Shown one piece after another: positions 1-7,056 of a stretch of 64,000 bases of DNA. The notes beneath the pieces are model-generated. The model saw nothing but the letters and a program-made list of their open reading frames with translations, was not told the DNA's origin and ran no database searches. The stretch's first letter is position 1. Each line of letters begins with the position of its first letter. Location: contig NZ_JAHESE010000023.1 of the NCBI RefSeq assembly GCF_018598175.1, forward strand, positions 58,244 to 122,243, read 5' to 3'. Origin of the DNA: Dawidia cretensis. Lineage in GTDB: Bacteria; Bacteroidota; Bacteroidia; Cytophagales; Cyclobacteriaceae. The position numbers were made by a program, and so were the translations under genes.

Positions 1-367
1 TTGGCAACAGCGCTTCGCTGTCGACGATGTAGTGATCCTGGTCGAACGCATGGTCTACAAACCGGTAAAAGATCTTCTCCCGGCGGTAGAGCATCACGTG
101 AAAGAATCCATCCTCCGTCGCGATCTCGTATACGATGTACGAGTTGGGATATTGAAAGTAATAATCTTCAAACGACTTCTGCGAGCTGGAGATACCCAGC
201 CCCCGCGTATTGGCGCTATAGAAGAACAGGATCGCGCGTTGCAGCGTGGTCTTGCCCATGTTGTTGGTGCCCACAAAGCAGGTATTGCCCGCAATCTCGA
301 TGCTGGCATAATCGGTATTACCGATGTTGATAAATATAATCCGGTTAAGAATCCGCCTGTTCTCCAT
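1..367 (-). CDS. MksB/JetC-like SMC ATPase, N-terminal part (cut by window edge)
   Basis: Only the first 122 codons are inside the window; the gene runs on past position 1. From ATG 367 the protein begins MENRRILNRI and has a Walker A loop, GTNNMGKTT, at residues 33-41, right after a strand-rich start. That is the usual beginning of SMC/MukB-type ATPases. The start overlaps the end of the MksE-like gene by 23 bp, so the three genes from 2149 down to 1 form one operon in the order kleisin, MukE-like, SMC, as in mksFEB and in jetABC of Wadjet. In those families the ATPase entraps or extrudes DNA. The coiled-coil arm, signature motif and any following jetD nuclease gene lie outside the window, so a chromosomal condensin (MksB) and a plasmid-defence ATPase (JetC) cannot be told apart here. 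Confidence 0.72.
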   Translation of the reverse strand, partial: MENRRILNRIIFINIGNTDYASIEIAGNTCFVGTNNMGKTTLQRAILFFYSANTRGLGISSSQKSFEDYYFQYPNSYIVYEIATEDGFFHVMLYRREKIFYRFVDHAFDQDHYIVDSEALLP

Positions 368-896
368 CTTCTTCCTCAATTGTTATGAGCGTGATCACTT
401 GCTCCAGGTAATGGATCGCATCCATGACCTTGTACGTGTCCTCGTCCTCCTGTTCAAAAAAACCTCCTGCCGTCAGGTCGTTGGCGATCTCGGCCACCTT
501 GTCCACCATCTTCTCCCGTCGCGATAGCGCATAGAGCTTTTGCTTCAGCCGCTCGTTGGCATAACACTCCTCGGCAATCTGCGTCACGCGATACCGCGTG
601 CCCACCACGGGCTTTACGTCCATGGAAGAAAAAAAGTCCATCACGTCGATGTAATAGGCAAATTGCTCCAGCTTCTTTTCCATGATCGTGTTCGTCTCTT
701 CCTGCTGGCTGAAGTAATAGTAATTATGTCCTTTTTCCAGGTGGTAGCCGGTGTGGGCAAAGAACTCTTTTAGCGTTTGGAAGTTGTCCTCGAAGTTGAT
801 GACATCAAACAACTTACCGCGACTGCCATTTGAGCTGATAAAGTTGCCCTTGCTCAGGATGCTAAAGATCTCCGATGTCTGCTTGGGAATGTTCAT
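345..896 (-). CDS. MksE/JetB-like (MukE-family) condensin accessory protein
   Basis: A 183-residue soluble, helix-rich protein with no signal peptide or membrane segment. Its size, its place between a coiled-coil kleisin candidate and a P-loop SMC start, and its winged-helix-like middle (residues about 95-170, ending in an acidic tail EEEDGEQADS) fit MukE/MksE/JetB. In those complexes this subunit is a dimer that binds the kleisin and tunes the SMC ATPase. The ATG at 896 overlaps the kleisin stop by 4 bp and the gene's own end overlaps the SMC gene by 23 bp, so translation of all three is probably coupled. The family call rests mainly on gene order and size; I could not point to a diagnostic catalytic residue, as none is expected. 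Confidence 0.6.
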   Translation of the reverse strand: MNIPKQTSEIFSILSKGNFISSNGSRGKLFDVINFEDNFQTLKEFFAHTGYHLEKGHNYYYFSQQEETNTIMEKKLEQFAYYIDVMDFFSSMDVKPVVGTRYRVTQIAEECYANERLKQKLYALSRREKMVDKVAEIANDLTAGGFFEQEDEDTYKVMDAIHYLEQVITLITIEEEDGEQADS

Positions 897-2149
897 GATG
901 TTGCTGCCTCCTCCTTCGACGGTTGCTTCGCGGCGCGTTGTTTCGTGTTTGCTTTCACGATCGCGTAGCCTACCCGCTGCTTTTGTTTCTTCTCGTTGAT
1001 AAAATTCATTGACCCGAACTTGCCCGAGAAGGTCAGCTGCGTGTCATAGTCGATGGTAATGCCCACATAGAGCGATATGCGTTTCTCGAATGTAAGATCG
1101 CCGGCTTTCTCCGGAAATTTGTAGTCCAGCACAAACTGAAACAAATCGGTTTGGCTCTCCATAAACTTTTCCACCAGTCCCGCGATGTTCAGACTCGACG
1201 ATTCCTCCTGGTTCAGGTCGTCAAAACCGGCCACCATCCGGCCGGCCGGCTTGCGATGCGAATTGCGCAGCAGGTGTAGTTTACCGGCAACCTTTTGCGT
1301 CAGCTGATAGCCGTGGTCGGTATGCAGGAAGTCGAGCGACAACCGCGACTTGAGCGGTATACGCTTGTGGAAGAACATCGCCTGGATGCCGGCCACCACA
1401 TCGACGTAGTTTGTTTTATACTTCAGCTCTTCATAATCTTTCAATTCTTTGAGGCGCTGGATCTTTTTATAGATCGCGGACTGGTGCTGGATCCGGTTGA
1501 TGTAGTCGATGATCTGCGACTGGATCTCGTTCAGGTAATCGCGGTTGCGCACCAGCGTATACCGTAGCTCCAGTACGATCGAGCTCAGCTCGGCATCGAC
1601 AATGGTATTAAAAAATCCCTGGGCATCGGAAACGATCTGTTCCGATTCGCGGATCAGGTTGATGATGTCGTCACGCTTGCGTTTATACTTCTCTAGCTCC
1701 TGCAGCTTGATGACATAGTTATCCTGGTTCTTATAGGTATCGTCAATGTTCTTGTGCAGCTTCATCACCTCGCGCGAGGTGGTGGAGTTGATCCTCTTCA
1801 ACGACCGCTTGATGTTGCGTAGAAACTTGATGTTGTTGTCAATGTGGTAATAACGCAGGCCTTCGTTCAACGCCTGGATATTATCATTGATGAAGCTGGT
1901 CGTTACCTCGCCGATCTCGAGAAACTCTTCAATGAAGGTCATGATCCGGTCGTCGAGGCTGATGATGTTGTTGTTCTCGTGGATCAGCTCGTTGACCACC
2001 AGCTTCTCGAGCTTCTCGTCCGTCATGTCCTCCCGGGCCAGGATCTCCGACTTGTTGACGGAATCCTTATTACCAAAAAGCATCTCGATCACCTCCTTGT
2101 TTTGGTACAAGAGGTTGACAAGGTCTTTGATGCTTAGCGGGTTCTTCAC
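893..2149 (-). CDS. MksF/JetA-like kleisin (MukF family)
   Basis: A 418-residue protein. The start is a GTG at 2149 (MKNPLSIKDL); no ATG precedes the conserved-looking N-terminal helices. Residues 1-85 look like a winged-helix domain, residues about 110-260 are a charged, heptad-rich coiled coil, and the tail (about 380-418) is basic and rich in K, Q and A. This is the architecture of MukF/MksF/JetA kleisins, which bridge the two SMC heads. It is the first gene of the operon; a 180-bp gap separates it from the kinase gene upstream, which should hold the promoter. No jetD-like gene lies upstream. Alternatives are any coiled-coil protein with an SMC partner; the three-gene context makes the kleisin reading the best one. 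Confidence 0.6.
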   Translation of the reverse strand: MKNPLSIKDLVNLLYQNKEVIEMLFGNKDSVNKSEILAREDMTDEKLEKLVVNELIHENNNIISLDDRIMTFIEEFLEIGEVTTSFINDNIQALNEGLRYYHIDNNIKFLRNIKRSLKRINSTTSREVMKLHKNIDDTYKNQDNYVIKLQELEKYKRKRDDIINLIRESEQIVSDAQGFFNTIVDAELSSIVLELRYTLVRNRDYLNEIQSQIIDYINRIQHQSAIYKKIQRLKELKDYEELKYKTNYVDVVAGIQAMFFHKRIPLKSRLSLDFLHTDHGYQLTQKVAGKLHLLRNSHRKPAGRMVAGFDDLNQEESSSLNIAGLVEKFMESQTDLFQFVLDYKFPEKAGDLTFEKRISLYVGITIDYDTQLTFSGKFGSMNFINEKKQKQRVGYAIVKANTKQRAAKQPSKEEAATS

Positions 2150-2329
2150 GTACGTCTATTCGGTGGTTGCCGGTCGATGCCAGGGACAAAAAACAGAGTC
2201 TTGCTGTCGCTTTGTTCCAGGATGTCGCGGGCCGGTTGAAAAATCGTGCAAGATAGGAAATTCGGCGCGTATGGAAAGACGCCTGTCAAAACCTAAATCA
2301 CTGAATGTGAACGGACTGTAAGATTTTCG

Positions 2330-4324
2330 CTAAACGACGCTTCCAAGCGGCTGCGGCAGCGTAAACACAAACACCGACCCTTTGCCAGGCTCGCTTTCTA
2401 CCCAGAGGCGGCCGCCGTTCTTTTCGATAAAGTCCTTGCACAAAATGAGCCCCAGGCCCGTGCCTTTTTCGTTGGCCGTGCCTTTGGTGGAGTGTTTGGT
2501 ATCGATCCGGAAGAGCTTTTGCACCACTTCGGAACTCATGCCCACCCCGTTGTCGGCAATAGCCACCTGTATCTGCCCTTGCCGTGCTTCGGCCGTCAGC
2601 CAGATGCTGCCCCCTTCCGGGGTAAATTTAATGGCGTTTGACAGTAGGTTGCGCACCACCGTCGTTACAGAATTCTTATGCGCGTTCACGATGCGCACAC
2701 CTTCGCTTTTATAGGCGATCTCGATCTTTTTGGCCTGCGCCTGTGCGGTCAACAGGGCTTTGTTCTCTTCCATCACTGTGGCAATGTCAAAGACCTCCGG
2801 CTTAAATTCGATGTTGCCCGTCTGCGAGCGTGACCACTCCAGCAGGTTTTCCAGCAAGGCAAACAGGTTCTTCACCGACTTGTCGAGGTCTTGCGCCAGC
2901 ATGCGAATCTCGTCTTTGCTGAGGCTGTCGGTGTGATTGATCAGCAGTCCCGAAAACGACGTCAGCGAATTCAACGGTCCTTTTAAGTCGTGGCTGATGA
3001 TGGAGAAGAATTTGTCCTTGGTGGCGTTCAGGTCTTGCAATGCCAGGTTCTGTTGTTGAATGGTGGTATTTGTTTGCTCCAACATGCGGTTGGTGCGGCG
3101 CTTGATCATGTACTGGTATAACACCAGCAGAATGATGACGCCCGCCAGCGCAATGAAGGCATAGAGGTATAGTTGTCGTTCTTCCTGTTGCTGGAGCTGC
3201 TGCGCGCGCAGGAGCGATTCCTGTTTCAGGTTCTTGATCTGCTCCTTCCGCAACTTTGTGTCGGTTTCCGACGGGCGCCGGTCCGTGCGTTCAGGTTGCA
3301 TCATGTCGTTCAGGGCCAGTAACAAATTACTATACTTTAGTGCCTGTTGATGGTCGCCCAACTCGGTATAACAGTCCCGCAGGGACTCATAGCTGCTGGA
3401 AAGCTCCCGTAGTGCTTCGACTTCACGTGCAGCGTCAAGCGCCGGCAAAAGATTGGCAATGGCCTTCTCATATTGTTTCTGCCGGAGATAGAGCATACCG
3501 ATGTTGTTATACGACTGCGCAATGCCGCTTTTGTCTTTCAGGCCCTGCCGGATCTTAAGCGCCGCCATGTGGTTGGCTAGTGTACGGTCATCGTTCCTCG
3601 TTAAGGTATATAATTCCCCGATGTCATTAAGCGAGATAGCTTCGTTTTTGCGGTCACCCAGTGCGCGCCATACTGTCAAGGCTTCCTTGTGCCGCTTCAA
3701 TGCCTCCTGATAGTTGTTCATGGACGCATACAGGCGGCCGAGGTAAAACATCGCCTGTGCTACTACCTTGGTCTGCCCCAGGTCATCAGCCTTGTGGATT
3801 ACCTGTTCAAAGTTTTGCGACGCCTGGTCGTGATTCCCCATGGCAGTATATACTTTGCCCAGCTCGATACGAATGCGCGCTTCCAGGTGCGGGTTATTAA
3901 ATGCGGTGCTCATCTGCAGCACGAGCATCAGACGTTCAAGGCTGTTCTGGTAGTCGCCCGTCATTTCCGACGCCCTGGCCATCGCCAGGTACGTAAATAA
4001 CTTGCGTTGGTCCAAGCCAAGGGAATCTTCGAGTGTCAGGGCCTGCTCGAAGAAGTCAAATGCTTGAAAGTCGTAATAGGATAAATAGATCAGCCCGGTC
4101 TCCGTCAGCGCCTTGGCTTGCCCCGCGGCATCGCCTGTCTGCCGTGCTTGCTGGAATCTTGTGTCTGCTTCTTTGAGTAACCGCTCCGCCTGTACCTTCT
4201 CCCCGGCTTCCGGAAAGCTGTCGTACCAGGTCAGGTCGGCATTGATATCCTGACTATGGGCCTTCGTACAGCAGAACAGCAAAAAAATGGATACGATTAA
4301 AAAATACTTCCCCCGGATTGGCAT
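2330..4324 (-). CDS. TPR-containing membrane sensor histidine kinase
   Basis: 664 residues. A signal peptide (1-24) is followed by a periplasmic TPR region (about 30-350) of helix pairs with the usual G/A/Y/A spacing, a membrane segment at about 385-405, then a kinase core: H-box HDLKGPL near residue 446, N-box NLLSNAIKF near 561, and G boxes DNGVGMS and GTGLGL near 591 and 625. There is no receiver or DNA-binding domain, so it should phosphorylate a separate regulator. No response regulator gene is adjacent; the nearest lone receiver is at 6632. This TPR-kinase layout is common in Bacteroidota, where the TPR part is thought to sense protein or envelope signals. It stands alone, with the condensin operon starting 180 bp downstream of its stop. 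Confidence 0.9.
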   Translation of the reverse strand: MPIRGKYFLIVSIFLLFCCTKAHSQDINADLTWYDSFPEAGEKVQAERLLKEADTRFQQARQTGDAAGQAKALTETGLIYLSYYDFQAFDFFEQALTLEDSLGLDQRKLFTYLAMARASEMTGDYQNSLERLMLVLQMSTAFNNPHLEARIRIELGKVYTAMGNHDQASQNFEQVIHKADDLGQTKVVAQAMFYLGRLYASMNNYQEALKRHKEALTVWRALGDRKNEAISLNDIGELYTLTRNDDRTLANHMAALKIRQGLKDKSGIAQSYNNIGMLYLRQKQYEKAIANLLPALDAAREVEALRELSSSYESLRDCYTELGDHQQALKYSNLLLALNDMMQPERTDRRPSETDTKLRKEQIKNLKQESLLRAQQLQQQEERQLYLYAFIALAGVIILLVLYQYMIKRRTNRMLEQTNTTIQQQNLALQDLNATKDKFFSIISHDLKGPLNSLTSFSGLLINHTDSLSKDEIRMLAQDLDKSVKNLFALLENLLEWSRSQTGNIEFKPEVFDIATVMEENKALLTAQAQAKKIEIAYKSEGVRIVNAHKNSVTTVVRNLLSNAIKFTPEGGSIWLTAEARQGQIQVAIADNGVGMSSEVVQKLFRIDTKHSTKGTANEKGTGLGLILCKDFIEKNGGRLWVESEPGKGSVFVFTLPQPLGSVV

Positions 4325-4464
4325 CCCTCAAATTTCCTCAAAAGTGAAGAAAAAGCAGTGAGATATTCAATGGAAGTTTGCCGTAAAACTTACGTAGTCG
4401 GCCAACGCTCGCCGCACCCGATTAACGTTGCCCTGGCCGCGCCGTTGCAAACTATATCCGGGCG

Positions 4465-4887
4465 TTAAAACGTCGCCGGTACTTCGACTAAAAAGCTGTC
4501 GAGCCAGGCAATGGCCTCCTGTCGGTTATTGAACAGCTTGGTCTGTATAGGAAACTTATTAACAGTGGAAAGGATCAGGTTGATGTAGTAAAGCTTGAAG
4601 GCATTTCCGTTGGTGACAATGGCCCCGCGCTTGAGCCCCGCCGCAACTGCCAGGGGCATCATTTCTTTTTCAAACCACTTCCGGTTGTCGGGGTTGATCA
4701 CCCCCTGGTTGGAGATGTCCGACAGCATACCGTCGACCGGAACCTTACGGCCGAATTCGATCATGGTCAGAAATGGTTTCTTGTATTCTTCGGTGCTGGG
4801 GCTGCCGTTCCAGATCAGGATCATGGAACGTTTCTCCGGAAAATAGGTCACCGTGGCGTAGGGGGCGTCAAAAACGATGGTATTCAT
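4465..4887 (-). CDS. Hypothetical protein, possible STAS/SpoIIAA-like fold
   Basis: 140 residues, no signal peptide or membrane segment. The pattern of alternating short strands and helices (TYFPEKRSMILIWNG at the start, a central helix with MLSDISNQGV, and a C-terminal helix with NNRQEAIAWLDSFL) resembles the SpoIIAA-like/STAS-like proteins often found in Bacteroidota, where the ending EAIAWL is typical. I do not see a conserved phosphorylatable Ser/Thr with confidence, so a role in partner switching is only a possibility. It is transcribed divergently from the ECF sigma gene at 5089, sharing a 200-bp intergenic region, and has about 140 bp before the kinase gene downstream. Confidence 0.55.
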   Translation of the reverse strand: MNTIVFDAPYATVTYFPEKRSMILIWNGSPSTEEYKKPFLTMIEFGRKVPVDGMLSDISNQGVINPDNRKWFEKEMMPLAVAAGLKRGAIVTNGNAFKLYYINLILSTVNKFPIQTKLFNNRQEAIAWLDSFLVEVPATF

Positions 4888-5088
4888 GAGGGGTTAGATT
4901 CGCTCGTATAAGATACGGAAAAACAAGGCAGCACAGTGCGGCCGTTTGTCGCTTTTTATGCGCGCTAGTGTCTGTTTAACACTGATTTAATATGCGACCG
5001 AACACCCCGGTGGCACTTTCGGAAAAAAAATCCGTTAAAAAGGGTGATCTTATGCCGGTTAAAGACACATACTGCTAAACAACACTGT

Positions 5089-5661
5089 ATGATCACAACG
5101 GAACCCGTTCTGTGTGCACCCGATACGGCTGCCGATGAGGTATTCTTCGAACAGATGTACCGGCAGGCTTTTCCGGTCGTTGCCAGCTTTGTGAGCCGCA
5201 CGCGCGGTACCTTCCAGGGTGCGAAAGATATCTTTCACGACGCCCTGGTGATCTATCTTGAAAAACGCGCCGCCGGCACGTTACAGGTAGCAAATACCCC
5301 CGAGGCCTACGTGGTGGGGATCGCTAAGCACCTCTGGCTGCGCGCCGTCAAGCGGGATCTGCACGAGCTGTCACTCGATACATTCGAGGCCGGCCTGTCC
5401 ATTGCCGAGCATACCACCGCCGTGCCCGACGCTACCCGGCTGCTACGCTTCCTGGAAGTGACGGGAAAAAAATGCATGGACTTGCTGCGTGCCTGGTATT
5501 ACGACGGCCTCAACGGCAAGCGCGTGGCTGAATCCCTGGGCTATGCCAACGAGCACGCTGCCGCCGTACAGAAGTATAAATGCCTGGAGAAGGTACGGAA
5601 TGTAGTCAAACAAAAATCGATGGACTATGATGACTTCCTGCACGGACACACAGCAAATTGA
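5089..5661 (+). CDS. ECF-type RNA polymerase sigma factor
   Basis: 190 residues from ATG 5089 (MITTEPVLC). An in-frame GTG at 5044 would add 15 residues lacking family features, so the ATG is preferred. Region 2 is around residues 19-85 (MYRQAFPVVASFVSRTRG, then DIFHDALVIYLEK, matching the sigma-2.1/2.2 pattern, and AKHLWLRAVK for 2.4). Region 4 is around 120-175 with the helix-turn-helix GLNGKRVAESLGYANEHAAA followed by QKYKCLEKVR. ECF sigma factors redirect RNA polymerase to stress or envelope regulons. The stop overlaps the start of the small anti-sigma-like gene by 35 bp, and a clpP paralogue follows, suggesting a four-gene unit with the receiver gene at 6632. Confidence 0.85.
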   Translation: MITTEPVLCAPDTAADEVFFEQMYRQAFPVVASFVSRTRGTFQGAKDIFHDALVIYLEKRAAGTLQVANTPEAYVVGIAKHLWLRAVKRDLHELSLDTFEAGLSIAEHTTAVPDATRLLRFLEVTGKKCMDLLRAWYYDGLNGKRVAESLGYANEHAAAVQKYKCLEKVRNVVKQKSMDYDDFLHGHTAN

Positions 5662-5893
5662 GCGCTATCTGCACCGGCAGTTGTCGACGGGCGAGCGGCT
5701 GCTGTTTGAAGCGCGGATGCTGACCAACGGCACGCTCCGCGCCAACGTGCGTGCCCAGCAACGGGTATACGAGCTGGTACGGCTATACCAACGCAAGCAG
5801 GTATTGCAGCAGGCCGAGGCAATACACCGGCAATTGTTTACCGATCCGGTACATGCCGATTTTCAACAATCGATTCATCAACTTTTTCACTAG
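5627..5893 (+). CDS. Short anti-sigma-like protein (no membrane segment)
   Basis: 88 residues. The start (MMTSCTDTQQIERYLHRQLSTGERLLFEARM) matches the opening of Bacteroidota anti-sigma proteins, in which a helix 'I.RYL.G.L...E...FE..L' precedes the sigma-binding helices. The same pattern opens the protease fusion at 12949 (LLDRYAKNALPPDEKAALEQRM). Here the protein stops before any membrane segment or sensor domain, so it would be a soluble, minimal anti-sigma factor. No zinc-binding HxxxCxxC motif is present. Its start lies inside the sigma gene (35-bp overlap) and it ends 6 bp before clpP, which supports coupled synthesis. Function is inferred from position and this N-terminal resemblance. 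Confidence 0.6.
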   Translation: MMTSCTDTQQIERYLHRQLSTGERLLFEARMLTNGTLRANVRAQQRVYELVRLYQRKQVLQQAEAIHRQLFTDPVHADFQQSIHQLFH

Positions 5894-5899
5894 CAGCAT

Positions 5900-6562
5900 A
5901 TGGTACAAGCAAATCTTATCCCCATGGTCATTGACGGCCGTGGCGAACGGGCCTATGATATTTATAGTCTCCTGCTGAAGGAGCGCATTGTCTTCCTGGG
6001 CACAGGTATCAACGACGCCGTGGCCAATGTCATCGTGGCGCAGCTGTTGTACCTCAACAGCCTGGACCAACGGCAGCCCATCAGCCTATATATCAACAGC
6101 CCCGGCGGCAGTGTCTACGCCGGTCTGGCCATTTACGATGCCATGCAGATGATCCAGGCGCCGGTGTCGACGGTGGCGGTAGGCGTGTCGGCCAGCATGG
6201 GTACAGCCCTGCTTGCTTCCGGCGCCAAAGGCAAGCGTTATGCGCTGCCCCACGCCACCATTCACATGCATCCCACCAGCGCCGGCTCGCAGGGCTATAC
6301 CGAAGACGTGCGCATCGCCACGCGTGAGCAAGAGCGCATTCAGACACAGCTCTTTCATCTCATGGGAAAACATTCCGGCCACACGTGGCAGGAGATCGAA
6401 GAGTACTTTTTACGTGACCGGTATTTAACCGCTCCGGAGGCACGGGATTTTGGTTTGATCGACGAAGTGCTCGGTGATACCAGCGATGTTGTTCAGCTGG
6501 ACACTCCGTCTTTTGGCATGCGCCTGCTCGGCGACCAGCTTAAACAGCCCGTGCTAACATAA
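5900..6562 (+). CDS. clpP: ClpP-family serine protease, divergent paralogue
   Basis: 220 residues, the normal size for ClpP. The catalytic triad is complete: Ser99 in SASMG, His124 in IHMHP, Asp173 in [11 protein letters not shown], close to Ser97/His122/Asp171 of the E. coli enzyme. The glycine-rich strand YINSPGGSV (residues 64-72) forms the oxyanion region. The usual IHQP around the catalytic His reads MHPT here, so the two residues after His differ from the housekeeping form, and there is no obvious propeptide. It would form a tetradecamer that degrades proteins fed by a Clp ATPase; no clpX, clpA or clpC is next to it. It sits 6 bp after the anti-sigma-like gene. I infer a second, possibly regulatory ClpP, for example one acting on the sigma/anti-sigma pair. 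Confidence 0.9.
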   Translation: MVQANLIPMVIDGRGERAYDIYSLLLKERIVFLGTGINDAVANVIVAQLLYLNSLDQRQPISLYINSPGGSVYAGLAIYDAMQMIQAPVSTVAVGVSASMGTALLASGAKGKRYALPHATIHMHPTSAGSQGYTEDVRIATREQERIQTQLFHLMGKHSGHTWQEIEEYFLRDRYLTAPEARDFGLIDEVLGDTSDVVQLDTPSFGMRLLGDQLKQPVLT

Positions 6563-6631
6563 GTGTGGAAACCAATCGGTGTCTAATAATTTAGCGGCGG
6601 TTTTTAGCAATTATTCAATTGAAGGCTTTAT

Positions 6632-7000
6632 TTGCAGAAAAAATTGCCCGTGAAGATATTGGTCGTCGACGATGAGCAGCTGGACCTGTTTGTAACCAAA
6701 AAGCTGCTAGGCCTTGAATTTGAGGCGGAAGGTTTTACTTCCGTAGAGGAGGCGCTGCGCTGGGCCAGGGATAATCATTTCGACGTGGTGCTGATCGACT
6801 ATTACCTCACCCCTACGATATTGGCCCACCATGTGCTGAAAGATCTGCGGGCCATTAAAGGCGATACATTCAAGGCGTTTGTGCTCTCCAATTATGTGGA
6901 CGACCAGCAGGCGCGCGAGCTACGCAGCGCCGGCTTTGCCGACATCATCTATAAACCGATTACCCTGGAGAAATTCCGGGAGCATGTGAAGGCAGAGTGA
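6632..7000 (+). CDS. Single-domain response regulator (receiver only)
   Basis: 122 residues that form one receiver domain: acidic pair DDE at residues 13-15, phospho-acceptor Asp in VLIDYYL (near residue 55), switch Ser in VLSNYV and Lys in IYKPIT. There is no output domain, so it works by binding a partner or as a phosphate relay. The start is a TTG at 6632, or a GTG at 6650 (start VKILVVDDE); no ATG is available. It lies 69 bp downstream of clpP and may be read from the same transcript. It converges with the GAF-PAS sensor gene at 9207-7057. Either that sensor or the TPR kinase could be in its pathway, but nothing in the sequence proves the pairing. Confidence 0.85.
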   Translation: MQKKLPVKILVVDDEQLDLFVTKKLLGLEFEAEGFTSVEEALRWARDNHFDVVLIDYYLTPTILAHHVLKDLRAIKGDTFKAFVLSNYVDDQQARELRSAGFADIIYKPITLEKFREHVKAE

Positions 7001-7053
7001 GAGTAAGAGCGAACATACTTACGCTGTATTTCTTCGCGCTCACACTCACGCTG
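6993..7053. terminator. Imperfect inverted repeat between convergent genes
   Basis: Arms 6993-7011 and 7035-7053 are complementary at 15 of 19 positions, with a 23-base loop. They lie across the end of the receiver gene and just before the end of the GAF-PAS gene on the other strand. Position suggests a shared terminator, but there is no strong T-run on the plus side (TTTCTATTGG), so this is a weak call. Confidence 0.35.
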
Positions 7054-7056
7054 TTT

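Noticed and set aside
5044-5088. GTG start of the first ECF sigma factor
   Set aside because: The 15 extra residues lack family features; the ATG at 5089 gives the normal length.
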